Positions 16,071 through 25,334 are shown, counted from the stretch's first letter. The stretch is DNA of 64,000 nucleotides from UBA4877 sp002399285 (GCA_036771835.1 DAIPGN010000003.1:1-64000); one strand, 5' to 3'. Numbers and translations: made by a program. Notes: a model not told the origin generated them from the letters alone.

Positions 16071-16083
16071 CAGACCGATGCCA
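16071..16083 (-). repeat. Dispersed 13-bp repeat, copy 2
   Basis: The minus strand reads TGGCATCGGTCTG, 16 nt downstream of the clpC stop. It shares 12 of 13 bases with the GGCATCGGTCTGA copies plus a preceding T. Confidence 0.6.
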
Positions 16084-16098
16084 TTCTCATACGAAAAG

Positions 16099-18540
16099 CT
16101 ATGATACGCTTGCCTTCTGCTTGTTCTTGAATATCAGTTTATCATCCTCCATGGAGGCCGATACGGTGTCTCCCGCCTTTACCTCGCCCCTGAGCATGAG
16201 CTCGGACAGGGCGTCTTCCACATGCTTTTGTATCGCCCTCTTGAGCGGCCTGGCCCCGTAAGTCGGGTCGAAGCCCTCTTTTGCCAGATACTCCTTAGCT
16301 TCGGGAGTAAACTCTATATTTATATCATTCTGCTTTATCCTCTTATTGACATCCATGAGCATCGTATCCACGATGTGCTTCAGGTCGTCCATGGTGAGCT
16401 GGCGGAACACGATCACGTCGTCCACCCTGTTTAAGAACTCCGGTTTAAACGTCCTCTTGAGCTCTTCCAGGACCTTCTCCTTCATCTTTTCATAGTCGCC
16501 GATGCCTTCTTCCTCCTGCACGGAAAATCCTATGGTCTCCTGCTTTTTGATGGTCTCCGCGCCGACGTTGGACGTCATGATTATTATCGTGTTCTTGAAG
16601 TCGACCACTCTGCCCTGGCCGTCGGTAAGCCTGCCGTCATCCAATATCTGCAGCAGTATGTTGAACACGTCGGGGTGTGCCTTCTCGATCTCGTCAAACA
16701 GCACCACGGAATATGGTTTGCGTCTTACCTTTTCGGTCAGCTGGCCGCCCTCCTCATATCCCACATATCCCGGAGGCGAGCCGATGAGCCTGGATACGCT
16801 GTATCTCTCCATGTATTCCGACATATCGAGCCTTATGATGGAGTTCTCGTCACCGAACATGGCCTCGGCCAATGCCTTGGCGAGCTCCGTCTTACCGACT
16901 CCGGTGGGTCCTAGGAATATAAAGGAACCGATGGGCCTGTTGGGATCTTTAAGACCAACTCTCCCTCTCCTTATGGCGCGCGACACGGCATCCACGGCCT
17001 CATTCTGCGACACGACCCTTTTGTGAAGAATGCTCTCGAGGTTGAGCAGCCTCTCCGATTCCTCCTGAGTCAGGTTCTTGACCGGGACACCCGTCCAGCT
17101 GGAGACGATGTATGCTATATCGTCCTCAGTTACGCATTTGTTGGCGGACATATTCTTTGCATCCCACTTTTTCTTCTTGTCCTCTATATCCTGTTTTACA
17201 TGCTGCTCCTCGTCTCTTATCTTGGCTGCCTTTTCAAACTCCTGCGCGCTTATCGCGGCCTCTTTTTCATTCTGCAGGTCTTTCATCTTTTCTTCCATAT
17301 CCTTGATCTCCGGCGGGGCTACATATGTCTGCAGCCTTGCCCGGGAAGCGGCCTCGTCTATAAGGTCTATCGCCTTATCCGGCAGGAATCTGTCGGTGAT
17401 ATACCTGGACGAAAGCTTTGCCGCGGCCTTAAGTGCATCGTCGGTGATCTTTACCCTATGATGAGCCTCATACCTGTCTCTTAAGCCCTTGAGTATCTCC
17501 ACGGTCTCTTCTATCGAAGGCTCATCCACCATTATCGGCTGGAACCTGCGCTCCAATGCGGAGTCCTTTTCCACATACTTTCTGTACTCGTCGGTAGTAG
17601 TGGCACCCACCACCTGTATCTCGCCGCGGGCCAGCGCCGGCTTGAGTATATTGGAAGCGTCTATCGCTCCTTCCGCCGCACCCGCGCCTATTATGGTGTG
17701 CATCTCATCTATGAACAGTATAACGTTCTGAGACTTGATCACCTCATTGACCACATTCTTTAGTCTTTCCTCAAACTCGCCCCTGTATTTGGCGCCGGCA
17801 ACCAAGCTGGAAAGATCCAGGGTGATCACCCTTTTGTCCTTAAGCAGTTCGGGGACGTTCCCCTCGACTATCTGTTGGGCCAGGCCCTCGACAATGGCCG
17901 TTTTGCCCACGCCGGGGTCGCCGATAAGACAGGGATTATTCTTTGTCCTCCTGGAGAGTATCTGTATGACCCTCTCGGTCTCCTTTTGTCTGCCTATGAC
18001 AGGGTCCAGCTTGCCGTCCCTTGCCATTTCCGTCAGGTCTCTCCCGTACTGATTCACATTGGGGGTATTGCCTGCTTTGCCCTGCTTGGCCGAAGCGCCC
18101 GGCTCCTGAGACAGCATCTTCATGACCTCCTCCCTTGCTCGGTTCAGATCTATGCCCATCTCCATAAGTACCCTTGCCGCCACGCCCTCGCCCTCTCTCA
18201 AAAGGCCGAGCAGTATATGCTCCGTACCCACATAATTATGTCCTATCCTCCTTGCCTCGACGAAGCTAAGCTCCAATACCCTTTTGGCGCGGGGGGTATA
18301 GCCTATGACGTCCGTCGGCATGGTGCCTACTCCCACAAGGCTTTCTATCCTGCTCCTGATGTCGTCGTACTGCACTCCCAGATTATGGAGCGCCTGAGCG
18401 GCGACTCCTTCGTTTTCCTGCATGAGGCCCAGCAGTATATGTTCCGTACCCACATAATTGTGGTTTAAGTCCTTCGCCTCATCGTTGGCCAAAATCAATA
18501 CCTTCTGTGCTCTTTCAGTAAATCTTCCACCAAACATCAT
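16099..18540 (-). CDS. clpC: AAA+ protease unfoldase ClpC
   Basis: An 813-residue Hsp100 protein: double Clp-N repeat (1-145), AAA-1 with Walker A GDPGVGKT (about 208), a middle domain with a UVR-like segment (about 410-460), and AAA-2 with GPTGVGKT (about 545) and sensor motifs. The middle domain and length fit ClpC rather than ClpA/B/E. It unfolds substrates for ClpP, including proteins marked by McsB arginine phosphorylation. It lies 6 nt after mcsB in the ctsR operon and is thus under CtsR control. Confidence 0.97.
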   Translation of the reverse strand: MMFGGRFTERAQKVLILANDEAKDLNHNYVGTEHILLGLMQENEGVAAQALHNLGVQYDDIRSRIESLVGVGTMPTDVIGYTPRAKRVLELSFVEARRIGHNYVGTEHILLGLLREGEGVAARVLMEMGIDLNRAREEVMKMLSQEPGASAKQGKAGNTPNVNQYGRDLTEMARDGKLDPVIGRQKETERVIQILSRRTKNNPCLIGDPGVGKTAIVEGLAQQIVEGNVPELLKDKRVITLDLSSLVAGAKYRGEFEERLKNVVNEVIKSQNVILFIDEMHTIIGAGAAEGAIDASNILKPALARGEIQVVGATTTDEYRKYVEKDSALERRFQPIMVDEPSIEETVEILKGLRDRYEAHHRVKITDDALKAAAKLSSRYITDRFLPDKAIDLIDEAASRARLQTYVAPPEIKDMEEKMKDLQNEKEAAISAQEFEKAAKIRDEEQHVKQDIEDKKKKWDAKNMSANKCVTEDDIAYIVSSWTGVPVKNLTQEESERLLNLESILHKRVVSQNEAVDAVSRAIRRGRVGLKDPNRPIGSFIFLGPTGVGKTELAKALAEAMFGDENSIIRLDMSEYMERYSVSRLIGSPPGYVGYEEGGQLTEKVRRKPYSVVLFDEIEKAHPDVFNILLQILDDGRLTDGQGRVVDFKNTIIIMTSNVGAETIKKQETIGFSVQEEEGIGDYEKMKEKVLEELKRTFKPEFLNRVDDVIVFRQLTMDDLKHIVDTMLMDVNKRIKQNDINIEFTPEAKEYLAKEGFDPTYGARPLKRAIQKHVEDALSELMLRGEVKAGDTVSASMEDDKLIFKNKQKASVS

Positions 18541-18546
18541 ATCCCA

Positions 18547-19578
18547 TTACACCTCCGTTTTACTCAATATTTTCTTTACGTATTCTGCCCTTTTAAGATC
18601 TCTTTCATAAGGCTCCAGCTGCGACTGATATATGAGCTGCAGATTTGCGGGCCTTATCATTATAAAGAGTTTATTCAAAACGGTCAGCGGTATGTCTAAT
18701 ATGCCCATGTCCGCACCCATCCTGACATCGGAAAGGAGCTTGAGGGCCTCGTCCGAGGTCAGCACCCGGGCATTGGTCAAAAGACCGTATGACCGCCACA
18801 CAATATCTTCTACCTGGACCCGTGAATTCTGCAAAAGCGCATTTCTGGTAGAGCGCTCCGCATTTATTATCTCCGTGGCCAGGCCGCCTATATTACCGAT
18901 AATATCTCTCTCGGTCCTGCCTATGGTCACCTGATTCGATATCTGGAAGATATCGCCCAGCGCCTGAGAACCCTCGCCGTATATCCCCCTGACCGTCACG
19001 CCCAGTTTGGCAATGCTGCCGACCACATTATTTATGCTGCCTGTCTTTACCAGAGCGGGCAGGTGCATCATGACCGATACCCTCATGCCCGTTCCCACAT
19101 TCGTAGGGCATGAAGTGATGTAACCCAGCTGTTTGTCAAAGGCATACGACACGTTCTCCTCAAGCAGGTCGTCGATCTTATCCGCCAGGTCCCACGTCTT
19201 ATCCAGATCGAGTCCCGCGCAGAAACACTGTATCCTTATGTGATCCTCTTCATTTATCATAATTGAAACGGAATTATCTTTTTTTAATATCAAAGCGCCC
19301 TCATCATAATTCTTGGCCAGGTCAGGACTCATCAAGTGCTTTTCCACCAATGCCTGGCGGCCGGTATCGTCCGCCTTGCCCAGATCAATAAACTCAAGAT
19401 CGGGAGAGAGTGCGGATCCATTGTCCAGCAGGGCTTGCCTGCATCTCTTTACAGAAGTTTCCGCCTGCTCTTTATTCATTATATCAGGAAAAGGCAGATC
19501 ATCAAAATTTCTCGCCAGCCTTATCCTGCTGCTCAGCACTACGTCGCCTTCCGGCCCGTTATCCTCAAACCAGCTCAT
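18547..19578 (-). CDS. mcsB: Protein arginine kinase McsB
   Basis: A 343-residue ATP:guanido phosphotransferase homologue: SSRIRLARNFDDLPFP at the N-terminus, the conserved SCPTNVGTGMR loop (about residues 166-176) and VRGIYGEGSQALGD. McsB phosphorylates arginines on proteins and so marks them for ClpCP; it also inactivates CtsR. GGAGTGGG precedes ATG; mcsA ends 12 nt upstream. Confidence 0.96.
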   Translation of the reverse strand: MSWFEDNGPEGDVVLSSRIRLARNFDDLPFPDIMNKEQAETSVKRCRQALLDNGSALSPDLEFIDLGKADDTGRQALVEKHLMSPDLAKNYDEGALILKKDNSVSIMINEEDHIRIQCFCAGLDLDKTWDLADKIDDLLEENVSYAFDKQLGYITSCPTNVGTGMRVSVMMHLPALVKTGSINNVVGSIAKLGVTVRGIYGEGSQALGDIFQISNQVTIGRTERDIIGNIGGLATEIINAERSTRNALLQNSRVQVEDIVWRSYGLLTNARVLTSDEALKLLSDVRMGADMGILDIPLTVLNKLFIMIRPANLQLIYQSQLEPYERDLKRAEYVKKILSKTEV

Positions 19579-19590
19579 ATATTCCCACTC

Positions 19591-20148
19591 CTATCCGTTC
19601 AATTTCTTTTCCAGATCTTTTATCTTGTCTCTGAGCTGTGCCGCCTCTTCAAACTCTTCTTTCTTGACCGAAGCGTCAAGCTGCGCCTTTAGGTCCTCGA
19701 TCTCTCTCTTTGTACGCAGGTCCCCGCCCTTTCTGCGCGGTACCTTTCCCACATGAGAATTGCTGCCCTGTATTCCCTTAATGAGCGGATCCAGCCTGTC
19801 CCTAAAGGTGTTGTAACACTGAGGGCACCCCAGAAAACCGGTCTTCCTGAATTGAGAATAGTTGAAACCACAATACTTGCACTTCTCATCCTCTTCTTCC
19901 GATTCATCCGGCATGCCCCAGCCCATAATGCCCGACAGGAAGTTTCCCAGACCGAAGGGCTCGGAATCCATTCCGTCGTTAAAGAGCATAGGGACAAAAC
20001 CATGCATCATTTGCTGAAAACTTTCTCCCATTGACTCTCCCATCTCTCTGGCGCATTCGGAGCATATATGGATCTCCGAACTCACCCCGTTGATTATCTG
20101 CGTATAATGTACCGTAGCCGGATTTTTCCCACATCTCTCACAAAGCAT
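19591..20148 (-). CDS. mcsA: McsA, zinc-finger activator of McsB
   Basis: A 185-residue protein with paired CxxC motifs (CERCG, CSECA, CKYCG, CPQC) and a C-terminal UVR domain (LKAQLDASVKKEEFEEAAQLRDKI, about 148-182). McsA activates the arginine kinase McsB and modulates CtsR. AGGAGGG precedes the ATG; it lies 17 nt after ctsR. Confidence 0.95.
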   Translation of the reverse strand: MLCERCGKNPATVHYTQIINGVSSEIHICSECAREMGESMGESFQQMMHGFVPMLFNDGMDSEPFGLGNFLSGIMGWGMPDESEEEDEKCKYCGFNYSQFRKTGFLGCPQCYNTFRDRLDPLIKGIQGSNSHVGKVPRRKGGDLRTKREIEDLKAQLDASVKKEEFEEAAQLRDKIKDLEKKLNG

Positions 20149-20165
20149 AACGATCCCTCCTATTT

Positions 20166-20639
20166 CTATTCATTGCAAAACTTGATCAAAGTAAGAAAAA
20201 CAGACTTTATGACATTGGCCCTCACATCATCACGCTGTTGGGTATCAATGCCGGCCAGGACCTTGTCGCTCACAACGTTCCGCAAAATGCTGTGCGCCCT
20301 CTCATCGATCAGATTCTGTTCGAGCAGGCCGTCTAAATACGCAAAGGCGATCTGCTGTCCCATCTTGTCACCCATCCTCTGAGACAACATCAAAGACAGA
20401 TAGCTGTCCTCATCTGTTCCAGCCTTGAAGATCCTTACGTATCCCCCGCCTCCCCTTTTGCTCTCTATATAATAGCCTCTTTCATAGGTAAAGCGGGTCT
20501 CAAGAACATAATTAATTTGGGACGGCGCACAATTAAAATGGTTAGCCAGCTCATTCCGCTGTATATCGACAAAGTTACCTTCATTTACGTCAAGCATCTG
20601 TTTAATAAAACTCTCTATTATATCGCTGAGCTTAGTCAT
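20166..20639 (-). CDS. ctsR: Class III stress gene repressor CtsR
   Basis: A 157-residue protein with an N-terminal winged HTH (NELANHFNCAPSQINYVLETRFT) and the glycine-rich wing RGGGGYVRI, whose flexibility is the known heat sensor of CtsR. The C-terminal half is the dimerisation and McsB-interaction region. It heads ctsR-mcsA-mcsB-clpC and has a CtsR box just upstream, so it represses its own operon. Confidence 0.96.
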   Translation of the reverse strand: MTKLSDIIESFIKQMLDVNEGNFVDIQRNELANHFNCAPSQINYVLETRFTYERGYYIESKRGGGGYVRIFKAGTDEDSYLSLMLSQRMGDKMGQQIAFAYLDGLLEQNLIDERAHSILRNVVSDKVLAGIDTQQRDDVRANVIKSVFLTLIKFCNE

Positions 20640-20660
20640 TCCTTCACCTCATTTTCTGCC

Positions 20661-20677
20661 TTTGACTTTCTTTGACC
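20661..20677 (-). promoter_or_regulatory. CtsR operator upstream of ctsR
   Basis: The minus strand reads GGTCAAA-GAA-AGTCAAA, a direct heptad repeat with a 3-nt gap that matches the known CtsR box. It lies 22 nt before the ctsR start codon. Confidence 0.9.
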
Positions 20678-20792
20678 TTTAAACCAATTTTAAGACACTG
20701 CCCTGCATATGTAAAACCACTGATTTTTAAATAATGATCCTTCTCCCCCGTTTATACCAGATCATCTCCCCATATCTTTAAAAGCCTTATAA

Positions 20793-20815
20793 AAGCGTAG
20801 ATTTTCACTACGCTT
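20793..20815 (-). terminator. Hairpin at the end of the small gene pair
   Basis: Minus-strand AAGCGTAG-TGAAAAT-CTACGCTT followed by TTATAAGG. The stop codon of the 61-residue gene lies inside the 5' arm. Confidence 0.6.
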
Positions 20816-20993
20816 GATCATCGGCGTCCGCTCCCGGATTCTTTTCTTTGGAGATCTCCTCCATGTACTTTGCGCGCTGCCTCATGACGTTTGGCGAGGT
20901 CCATTTATAGAAAGTGGGAATGAATTCGCCGAATGCATTTTCAGTAGTTATGCTTCTCTTGCTGTTCTTACTCAAATCCTTGCGTTTTGGCAT
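20808..20993 (-). CDS. Small basic hypothetical protein (61 residues)
   Basis: Not recognised. It starts M-P-K-R-K-D-L-S-K and has a basic first third, a central aromatic stretch (FGEFIPTFYKW) and an acidic, lysine-rich tail. A strong AAGGAGG site lies 8 nt before ATG. It overlaps the end of the preceding 88-residue gene by 26 nt, and the mRNA appears to end at the hairpin at its stop codon. The good ribosome-binding site and overlap support it as real. No function can be inferred. Confidence 0.6.
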   Translation of the reverse strand: MPKRKDLSKNSKRSITTENAFGEFIPTFYKWTSPNVMRQRAKYMEEISKEKNPGADADDQA

Positions 20994-21234
20994 CGGAAGT
21001 CCTCCTTTTATGGGCTGTTATAGTGTACGTCCTGCCGTTGTCCGTAGTTTTGGGCAGAAATTCATAATTGCCGTTTTCCAATATGCTGTAGATATTATAT
21101 GCGTCCACAGCGTCGCTGCTGTCAATATTTATTACAAGCTCGTCCTCTTCGGAGGCATTTTCAACGATGTCCTTTACCTTTACCCCGTCCTCAACGGGAT
21201 CAAAATCGCCCAGATTGACAGTTATAGTAGACAT
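20968..21234 (-). CDS. Small acidic hypothetical protein (88 residues)
   Basis: Not recognised. The N-terminal two thirds are strongly acidic (GDFDPVEDG, ASEEDELVINIDSSDAVDAYN); the tail is basic (AHKRRTSDAKTQ). No signal peptide or membrane segment. The start is taken as ATG 21234, about 12 nt after AGGAGG; the in-frame GTG at 21246 abuts that site. The ribosome-binding site is one arm of a 10-bp inverted repeat, so translation may be switched. It is followed by an overlapping small basic gene. Confidence 0.6.
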   Translation of the reverse strand: MSTITVNLGDFDPVEDGVKVKDIVENASEEDELVINIDSSDAVDAYNIYSILENGNYEFLPKTTDNGRTYTITAHKRRTSDAKTQGFE

Positions 21235-21239
21235 TATAT

Positions 21240-21282
21240 AAACCACCCTCCTGCAGCTTATTCTTTACAGATAGGGTGGTTT
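21240..21282 (-). promoter_or_regulatory. Ribosome-binding-site-sequestering inverted repeat
   Basis: AAACCACCCT and AGGGTGGTTT form a perfect 10-bp stem with a 23-nt loop. The 3' arm on the minus strand covers part of the AGGAGGG site of the 88-residue gene. It resembles the T-box core AGGGTGG only by chance, since ACCGCG is missing. It could act as a thermosensor or protein-binding leader. A candidate promoter, TTGACG-17-GAATAC, lies just upstream. Confidence 0.55.
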
Positions 21283-21335
21283 GTATTCTAAAAATATATT
21301 TGATTCGTCAACCGGGCCGCATCGGTCCCGTGCCG

Positions 21336-22778
21336 TCAATAAGATCTGGCAAAAATAACTTTTTTGGTGGCCTTCTCGCCGCAGTGGATGCATTTCCCGT
21401 CAGGTTCGTTATCTTCAAAGGGTATGCACCTTATGGTCGCCATAGTCTTTTCCTTTATGGCGAGCTCGCATTCGGTCCTCCCGCACCAATTGGCTTTTAT
21501 GAATCCCCTCTTGTTTTCCAATGTATCCTTGAATTCATCAAAGCTGCCGACGGTCCTTGTATTTTCCTCGGTAAATCTCTTTGCCTGCTCATACATATTC
21601 CTCTGTATATCGTCCAACAGCTCGCCTATCTTTTCACACAATACGTCCTGAGATACGGTGATCTTTTCTCCCGTGTCCCGTCTGACCATTACGACCTGAT
21701 TATTTTTAACATCCCTGGGACCGATCTCGATCCTCAAGGGCACGCCCTTCATTTCATACTCGCTGAACTTCCATCCGGGCGTCTTCTCGTCATTCGTATC
21801 CAGCTCCACCCTGTACTTGCCCTTCATCCTGCTTGCCAGCTCCTCAGCCTTCGCATATACGGCGGCGCTGTCCTTGCCCGGTATGGGTATTATCACGGCC
21901 TGTATCGGGGCTACTCTTGGAGGAAGTTTGAGCCCCTTGTTATCTCCGTGGGTCATTATAATGGCGCCTATCAATCTTGTTGAAACGCCCCATGACGTCT
22001 GCCACACATACTTGAGCTGTCCGTCGGTGTCCAGGTATTGTATATCGTACACCTTGGCGAAATGCTGGCCGAGGTTATGGGACGTGCCTGCCTGCAGCGC
22101 TTTGCCATCCTTCATCAGGGCCTCGATGCAATATGTCTTCGCCGCTCCGGCAAACTTTTCATTTTCCGTCTTTCTTCCGGTTATAACGGGAATGGCAAGC
22201 TCCGTCTCCGCAAAGTCCCTGTAGACCTCCAGCATCCTGCGCGTCTCCTCCTCGGCCTCCTCTTCCGTCCTGTGGGCGGTATGTCCTTCCTGCCACAGAA
22301 ATTCCGACGTACGCAGAAACGGCCGCGTGCTCTTTTCCCAACGCACCACATTGGCCCATTGATTGATAAGCAAGGGCAGATCCCTCCACGATTTTATCCA
22401 CTTCGAATACATGCTGCATATTATCGTTTCGGAGGTCGGCCTTACGGCAAGCCGCTCGGTAAGCTCCTCGCCGCCCCCGTGAGTCACCCATGCCACTTCG
22501 GGCGCAAAGCCCTCCACATGTTCTTCTTCCTTTTGAAGTAGGGATTCGGGAATAAAGAGCGGAAAATATGCGTTTTTATGTCCGGTGTCCTTAAATCTCT
22601 TGTCCAACAGCTGCTGCATATTTTCCCACAGCTCATACCCGTACGGTCTAAAGACGATGCATCCCCTCACGGCGGAATAATCGGCCATCTCCGTCTTAAG
22701 GATCGTATCGATATACCATTGTGAAAAGTCCTGCTCCATAGGAGTTATTTCCTTTACTGTCTGATTGTCATCTGACAT
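21336..22778 (-). CDS. proS: Prolyl-tRNA synthetase, archaeal/eukaryal-like type (ProS type 3)
   Basis: About 480 residues: class II motif 2 region (AVRPTSETIICSMYSKW, RTSEFLWQEGHTAH), an anticodon-binding domain, and a C-terminal zinc-binding domain (CIHCG) ending in tyrosine, all typical of the short ProS without the bacterial editing insertion. I start at ATG 22778, 9 nt after GGAAGGG; two further in-frame starts lie upstream. A proline T-box leader precedes it. Confidence 0.95.
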   Translation of the reverse strand: MSDDNQTVKEITPMEQDFSQWYIDTILKTEMADYSAVRGCIVFRPYGYELWENMQQLLDKRFKDTGHKNAYFPLFIPESLLQKEEEHVEGFAPEVAWVTHGGGEELTERLAVRPTSETIICSMYSKWIKSWRDLPLLINQWANVVRWEKSTRPFLRTSEFLWQEGHTAHRTEEEAEEETRRMLEVYRDFAETELAIPVITGRKTENEKFAGAAKTYCIEALMKDGKALQAGTSHNLGQHFAKVYDIQYLDTDGQLKYVWQTSWGVSTRLIGAIIMTHGDNKGLKLPPRVAPIQAVIIPIPGKDSAAVYAKAEELASRMKGKYRVELDTNDEKTPGWKFSEYEMKGVPLRIEIGPRDVKNNQVVMVRRDTGEKITVSQDVLCEKIGELLDDIQRNMYEQAKRFTEENTRTVGSFDEFKDTLENKRGFIKANWCGRTECELAIKEKTMATIRCIPFEDNEPDGKCIHCGEKATKKVIFARSY

Positions 22779-22851
22779 GATCATCTTCCCTTCCATTAGA
22801 TATAATATTCCCATCAGCGATGGATCGTAAAATAAATTTTATGAGCAGAAT

Positions 22852-23072
22852 ATATAAAAGCCTTCCGATTCCCCTACAGGGACGGAAGGCTCCGCGGTAC
22901 CACCCTAATTGGCATAGCCCAACTCAAATAGATAACGGTAATCCCGGCGAGCTCATCGCTCCAAGCTCAAGGGACGGGTCATAGATCCTGCGGCAGCCGT
23001 CTTTCAGCCTCGGACAGACTCTCTGTATGCCGATAATATCCATTGTTTCCCCTTCATCGCTTAATATTCTTG
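22852..23072 (-). promoter_or_regulatory. T-box leader sensing tRNA-Pro, upstream of proS
   Basis: The minus strand holds AGGGTGGTACCGCGG (22892-22906). Then comes the terminator AGCCTTCCG ... CGGAAGGCT-TTTATAT (22852-22891). Stem I shows AGAGAG and GGCTGAAAG elements; between the paired arms ATGGAT/ATCTAT and AAGGGGA/TCCCTT the 3' loop reads GA-CCC-G, placing specifier CCC (proline) at 22976-22978. Confidence 0.92.
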
Positions 23073-23079
23073 TTGAATT

Positions 23080-23108
23080 ATATTAACATTCGGCCCTGCT
23101 TTTGTCAA
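23080..23108 (-). promoter_or_regulatory. Promoter of the proS T-box leader
   Basis: Minus strand TTGACA (23103-23108), 17-bp spacer, TAATAT (23080-23085), with an overlapping TATAAT. It abuts the stop of the EF-G paralogue. Confidence 0.6.
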
Positions 23109-23111
23109 CGG

Positions 23112-25190
23112 TTATTTTTCTTCTTCCTTCTGCTTCTTTGCTTCCTCTATTATCTTGTCGGCAATAGCGGGCAGCACCTCCTCATACCTTTCGAACCACA
23201 TCTTGAATGAACCTCTCGCCTGAGTAAAGGACCTCAGGTCGGCTCCGTACTTATACATTTCGGCCTGCGGCGCTTCCCCGATGACTAGCTGATAACCGTC
23301 CTTGGGTTCCATGCCGAGGATCCTGCCGCGCCTTTTATTGAGATCTCCGATTACATCCCCCATGTATTCCTCCGGGACCTGTACCTCCACATGCATTATG
23401 GGTTCCAGCAGTACGGGATCGGCCTGCTCCATGCCCTTCTTGAAGGCCAGTGAGGCCGCAATCTTGAACGACATTTCCGATGAATCCACCGGATGATAGG
23501 ACCCGTCCACAAGGATGGCCTTCATATTTACCACGGGATATCCCGCCAGCACGCCCTGTTTTATGCAGTCCCTCAGGCCCTTTTCCACTGCAGGTATATA
23601 TTGCTTGGGGACCGAACCTCCGAATATCTTCTCCTCAAAGACGAAATCGCCCTCCGCAGTCGGTTCGAAGTCGATCCAGACATGCCCGAATTGTCCGTGG
23701 CCGCCGGTCTGTTTTTTATGCTTGCCCTCCACATGGGCCCGGCCCTTTATGGTCTCCCTGTAAGGGATCTTGGGCTGAGTGAGCACGCACTCCACTCCGA
23801 ATTTATTCATCAGCTTCTTTGCTATTACCTCTATGTGCAGTTCTCCCATGCCCTTTATCAAAGTCTGCCCCGTCTCGGCGTTCCTCTCGATCTCGAACGT
23901 GGGATCCTCTTCCATCAGCCTGGCCAGGCCGGAGTTGATCTTTTCCTCGTCTCCCTTCGACTTGGGCTCTATAGCCAATTCAAGGGACGGCTCGGGAAAT
24001 TCTATGGGCGGATATTGTATCTTATTATTGGCATCGCATAACGTATCGGAAGTGGACGTCACCATAAGTTTCGAAACGGCCCCGATATCTCCCGCGATCA
24101 GCTTGTCAGCCGCGATCTGCTTCTTTCCCTTTATGAGATAAAGCTGTCCGATCTTCTCCACAGCGTCCTTATTCTGATTATAGACGCTGCTGTCGCTTAC
24201 GACCGTACCCGAAAATACCCTGAATATAGACAGCCTGCCTACAAAGGGGTCCGCTATCGTTTTAAACACGAACGCCGAAAACGGATCGCTCTCGCTGGGA
24301 TGCCGGGACATCGTCTTGCCGTCGGCCGGGCTTATCCCCTCGATATCTCCCCTGTCGACGGGCGAAGGCGCATAATCCGTCAAAAAGTCCAGTAACGCCG
24401 CCGCGCCTATGCGCTGCTGCCCGGAGCCGGCCAATACCGGCACCACATCGCCGTTCAGCACCGCCGTCCTCAGGCCCGCCTTTATCTCTTCACAGGAGAG
24501 TTCTTCACCGGCAAAATACTTATCCATAAGTTCCTCGCCGGTGCCCGCAACAGCCTCCAAGAGCTCGGCTCTCGCAGTATCAGCTGAAGATATCATATCC
24601 TGAGGGATCTCTGCCTCGACTATCTTGCCGCCCTCTTGAATAAACGCTTTCATGGTCAGCAGATCGACATAGCCTTTAAAACTGTTTTCGCTCCCTATCG
24701 GCAGCATCAACGGTATCACGCTGCTTCCGAAATTCTCTTTCAGCTGAGTCAAGGTCTTTTCAAAATTGGCATTTTCCCTGTCCATTTTATTGACAAAAAA
24801 TGCCCTTGGAATATTCATCTTTGAAAGACGCGACCATACCTTTTCAGTCCCCACCTCTACACCCGATGCCGCACATACGACCACTAAGCCAAAATCAACT
24901 GCACGGAGACTGGTTACGACCTCGCCCTCAAAGTCAAAATATCCAGGGGTATCAACGATATTAATCCTGGTATCCTTCCACTCCAGCGGAGCCACAGAGC
25001 AGGAAATGGAAACCTGTCTTTGGATCTCTTCGTGGTCATAATCCATGGTAGTATTACCCTCGCTTATCTTGCCCATCCTGTCGATCGCCTTCGCCTCGTA
25101 AAGCAAACCCTCTGCCAGCGTTGTTTTGCCCGCCCCCCCATGGGCGTAAATCCCGACATTTCTGATGTATGCCGGTTTATAATCATTCAC
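23112..25190 (-). CDS. Elongation factor G paralogue (EF-G-like GTPase)
   Basis: A 692-residue translational GTPase with all EF-G domains. G1 reads AHGGAGKTT instead of the usual AHVDAGKTT, G3 is DTPGYFDF and G4 NKMD. Domain IV shows GHGQFGHVWIDFEP, and KGMGELHIEVI matches domain III. The altered P-loop marks the EF-G-like subfamily found beside canonical fusA in many Clostridia; its role (translocation, recycling or a stress function) is unknown. The start is GTG 25190 with AAGGGAG upstream. No ribosomal-protein genes flank it, unlike canonical fusA. Confidence 0.88.
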   Translation of the reverse strand: MNDYKPAYIRNVGIYAHGGAGKTTLAEGLLYEAKAIDRMGKISEGNTTMDYDHEEIQRQVSISCSVAPLEWKDTRINIVDTPGYFDFEGEVVTSLRAVDFGLVVVCAASGVEVGTEKVWSRLSKMNIPRAFFVNKMDRENANFEKTLTQLKENFGSSVIPLMLPIGSENSFKGYVDLLTMKAFIQEGGKIVEAEIPQDMISSADTARAELLEAVAGTGEELMDKYFAGEELSCEEIKAGLRTAVLNGDVVPVLAGSGQQRIGAAALLDFLTDYAPSPVDRGDIEGISPADGKTMSRHPSESDPFSAFVFKTIADPFVGRLSIFRVFSGTVVSDSSVYNQNKDAVEKIGQLYLIKGKKQIAADKLIAGDIGAVSKLMVTSTSDTLCDANNKIQYPPIEFPEPSLELAIEPKSKGDEEKINSGLARLMEEDPTFEIERNAETGQTLIKGMGELHIEVIAKKLMNKFGVECVLTQPKIPYRETIKGRAHVEGKHKKQTGGHGQFGHVWIDFEPTAEGDFVFEEKIFGGSVPKQYIPAVEKGLRDCIKQGVLAGYPVVNMKAILVDGSYHPVDSSEMSFKIAASLAFKKGMEQADPVLLEPIMHVEVQVPEEYMGDVIGDLNKRRGRILGMEPKDGYQLVIGEAPQAEMYKYGADLRSFTQARGSFKMWFERYEEVLPAIADKIIEEAKKQKEEEK

Positions 25191-25334
25191 AATACATCAT
25201 CTCCCTTGTGCCTTAGGTGTTAATATAATTATTCTATATAAAATTTAAATATCCTCTTTTATAATTATTTTTTCCGCCGTGCCGGCCCGGCAATGCAGAC
25301 TCTAATACGATAGTGCCGTTATATTGGCGTCGGA

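Noticed and set aside
21240..21282. AGGGTGG upstream of the 88-residue gene as a T-box
   Set aside because: It lacks the following ACCGCG, a specifier stem and a terminator; the stretch is simply one arm of a 10-bp inverted repeat.
25200..25330. GC hairpin (TGCCGG/CCGGCA) between the EF-G paralogue and the diguanylate cyclase as terminator
   Set aside because: On the minus strand, the direction of both genes, it is followed by A's rather than T's, and on the plus strand no gene needs it.
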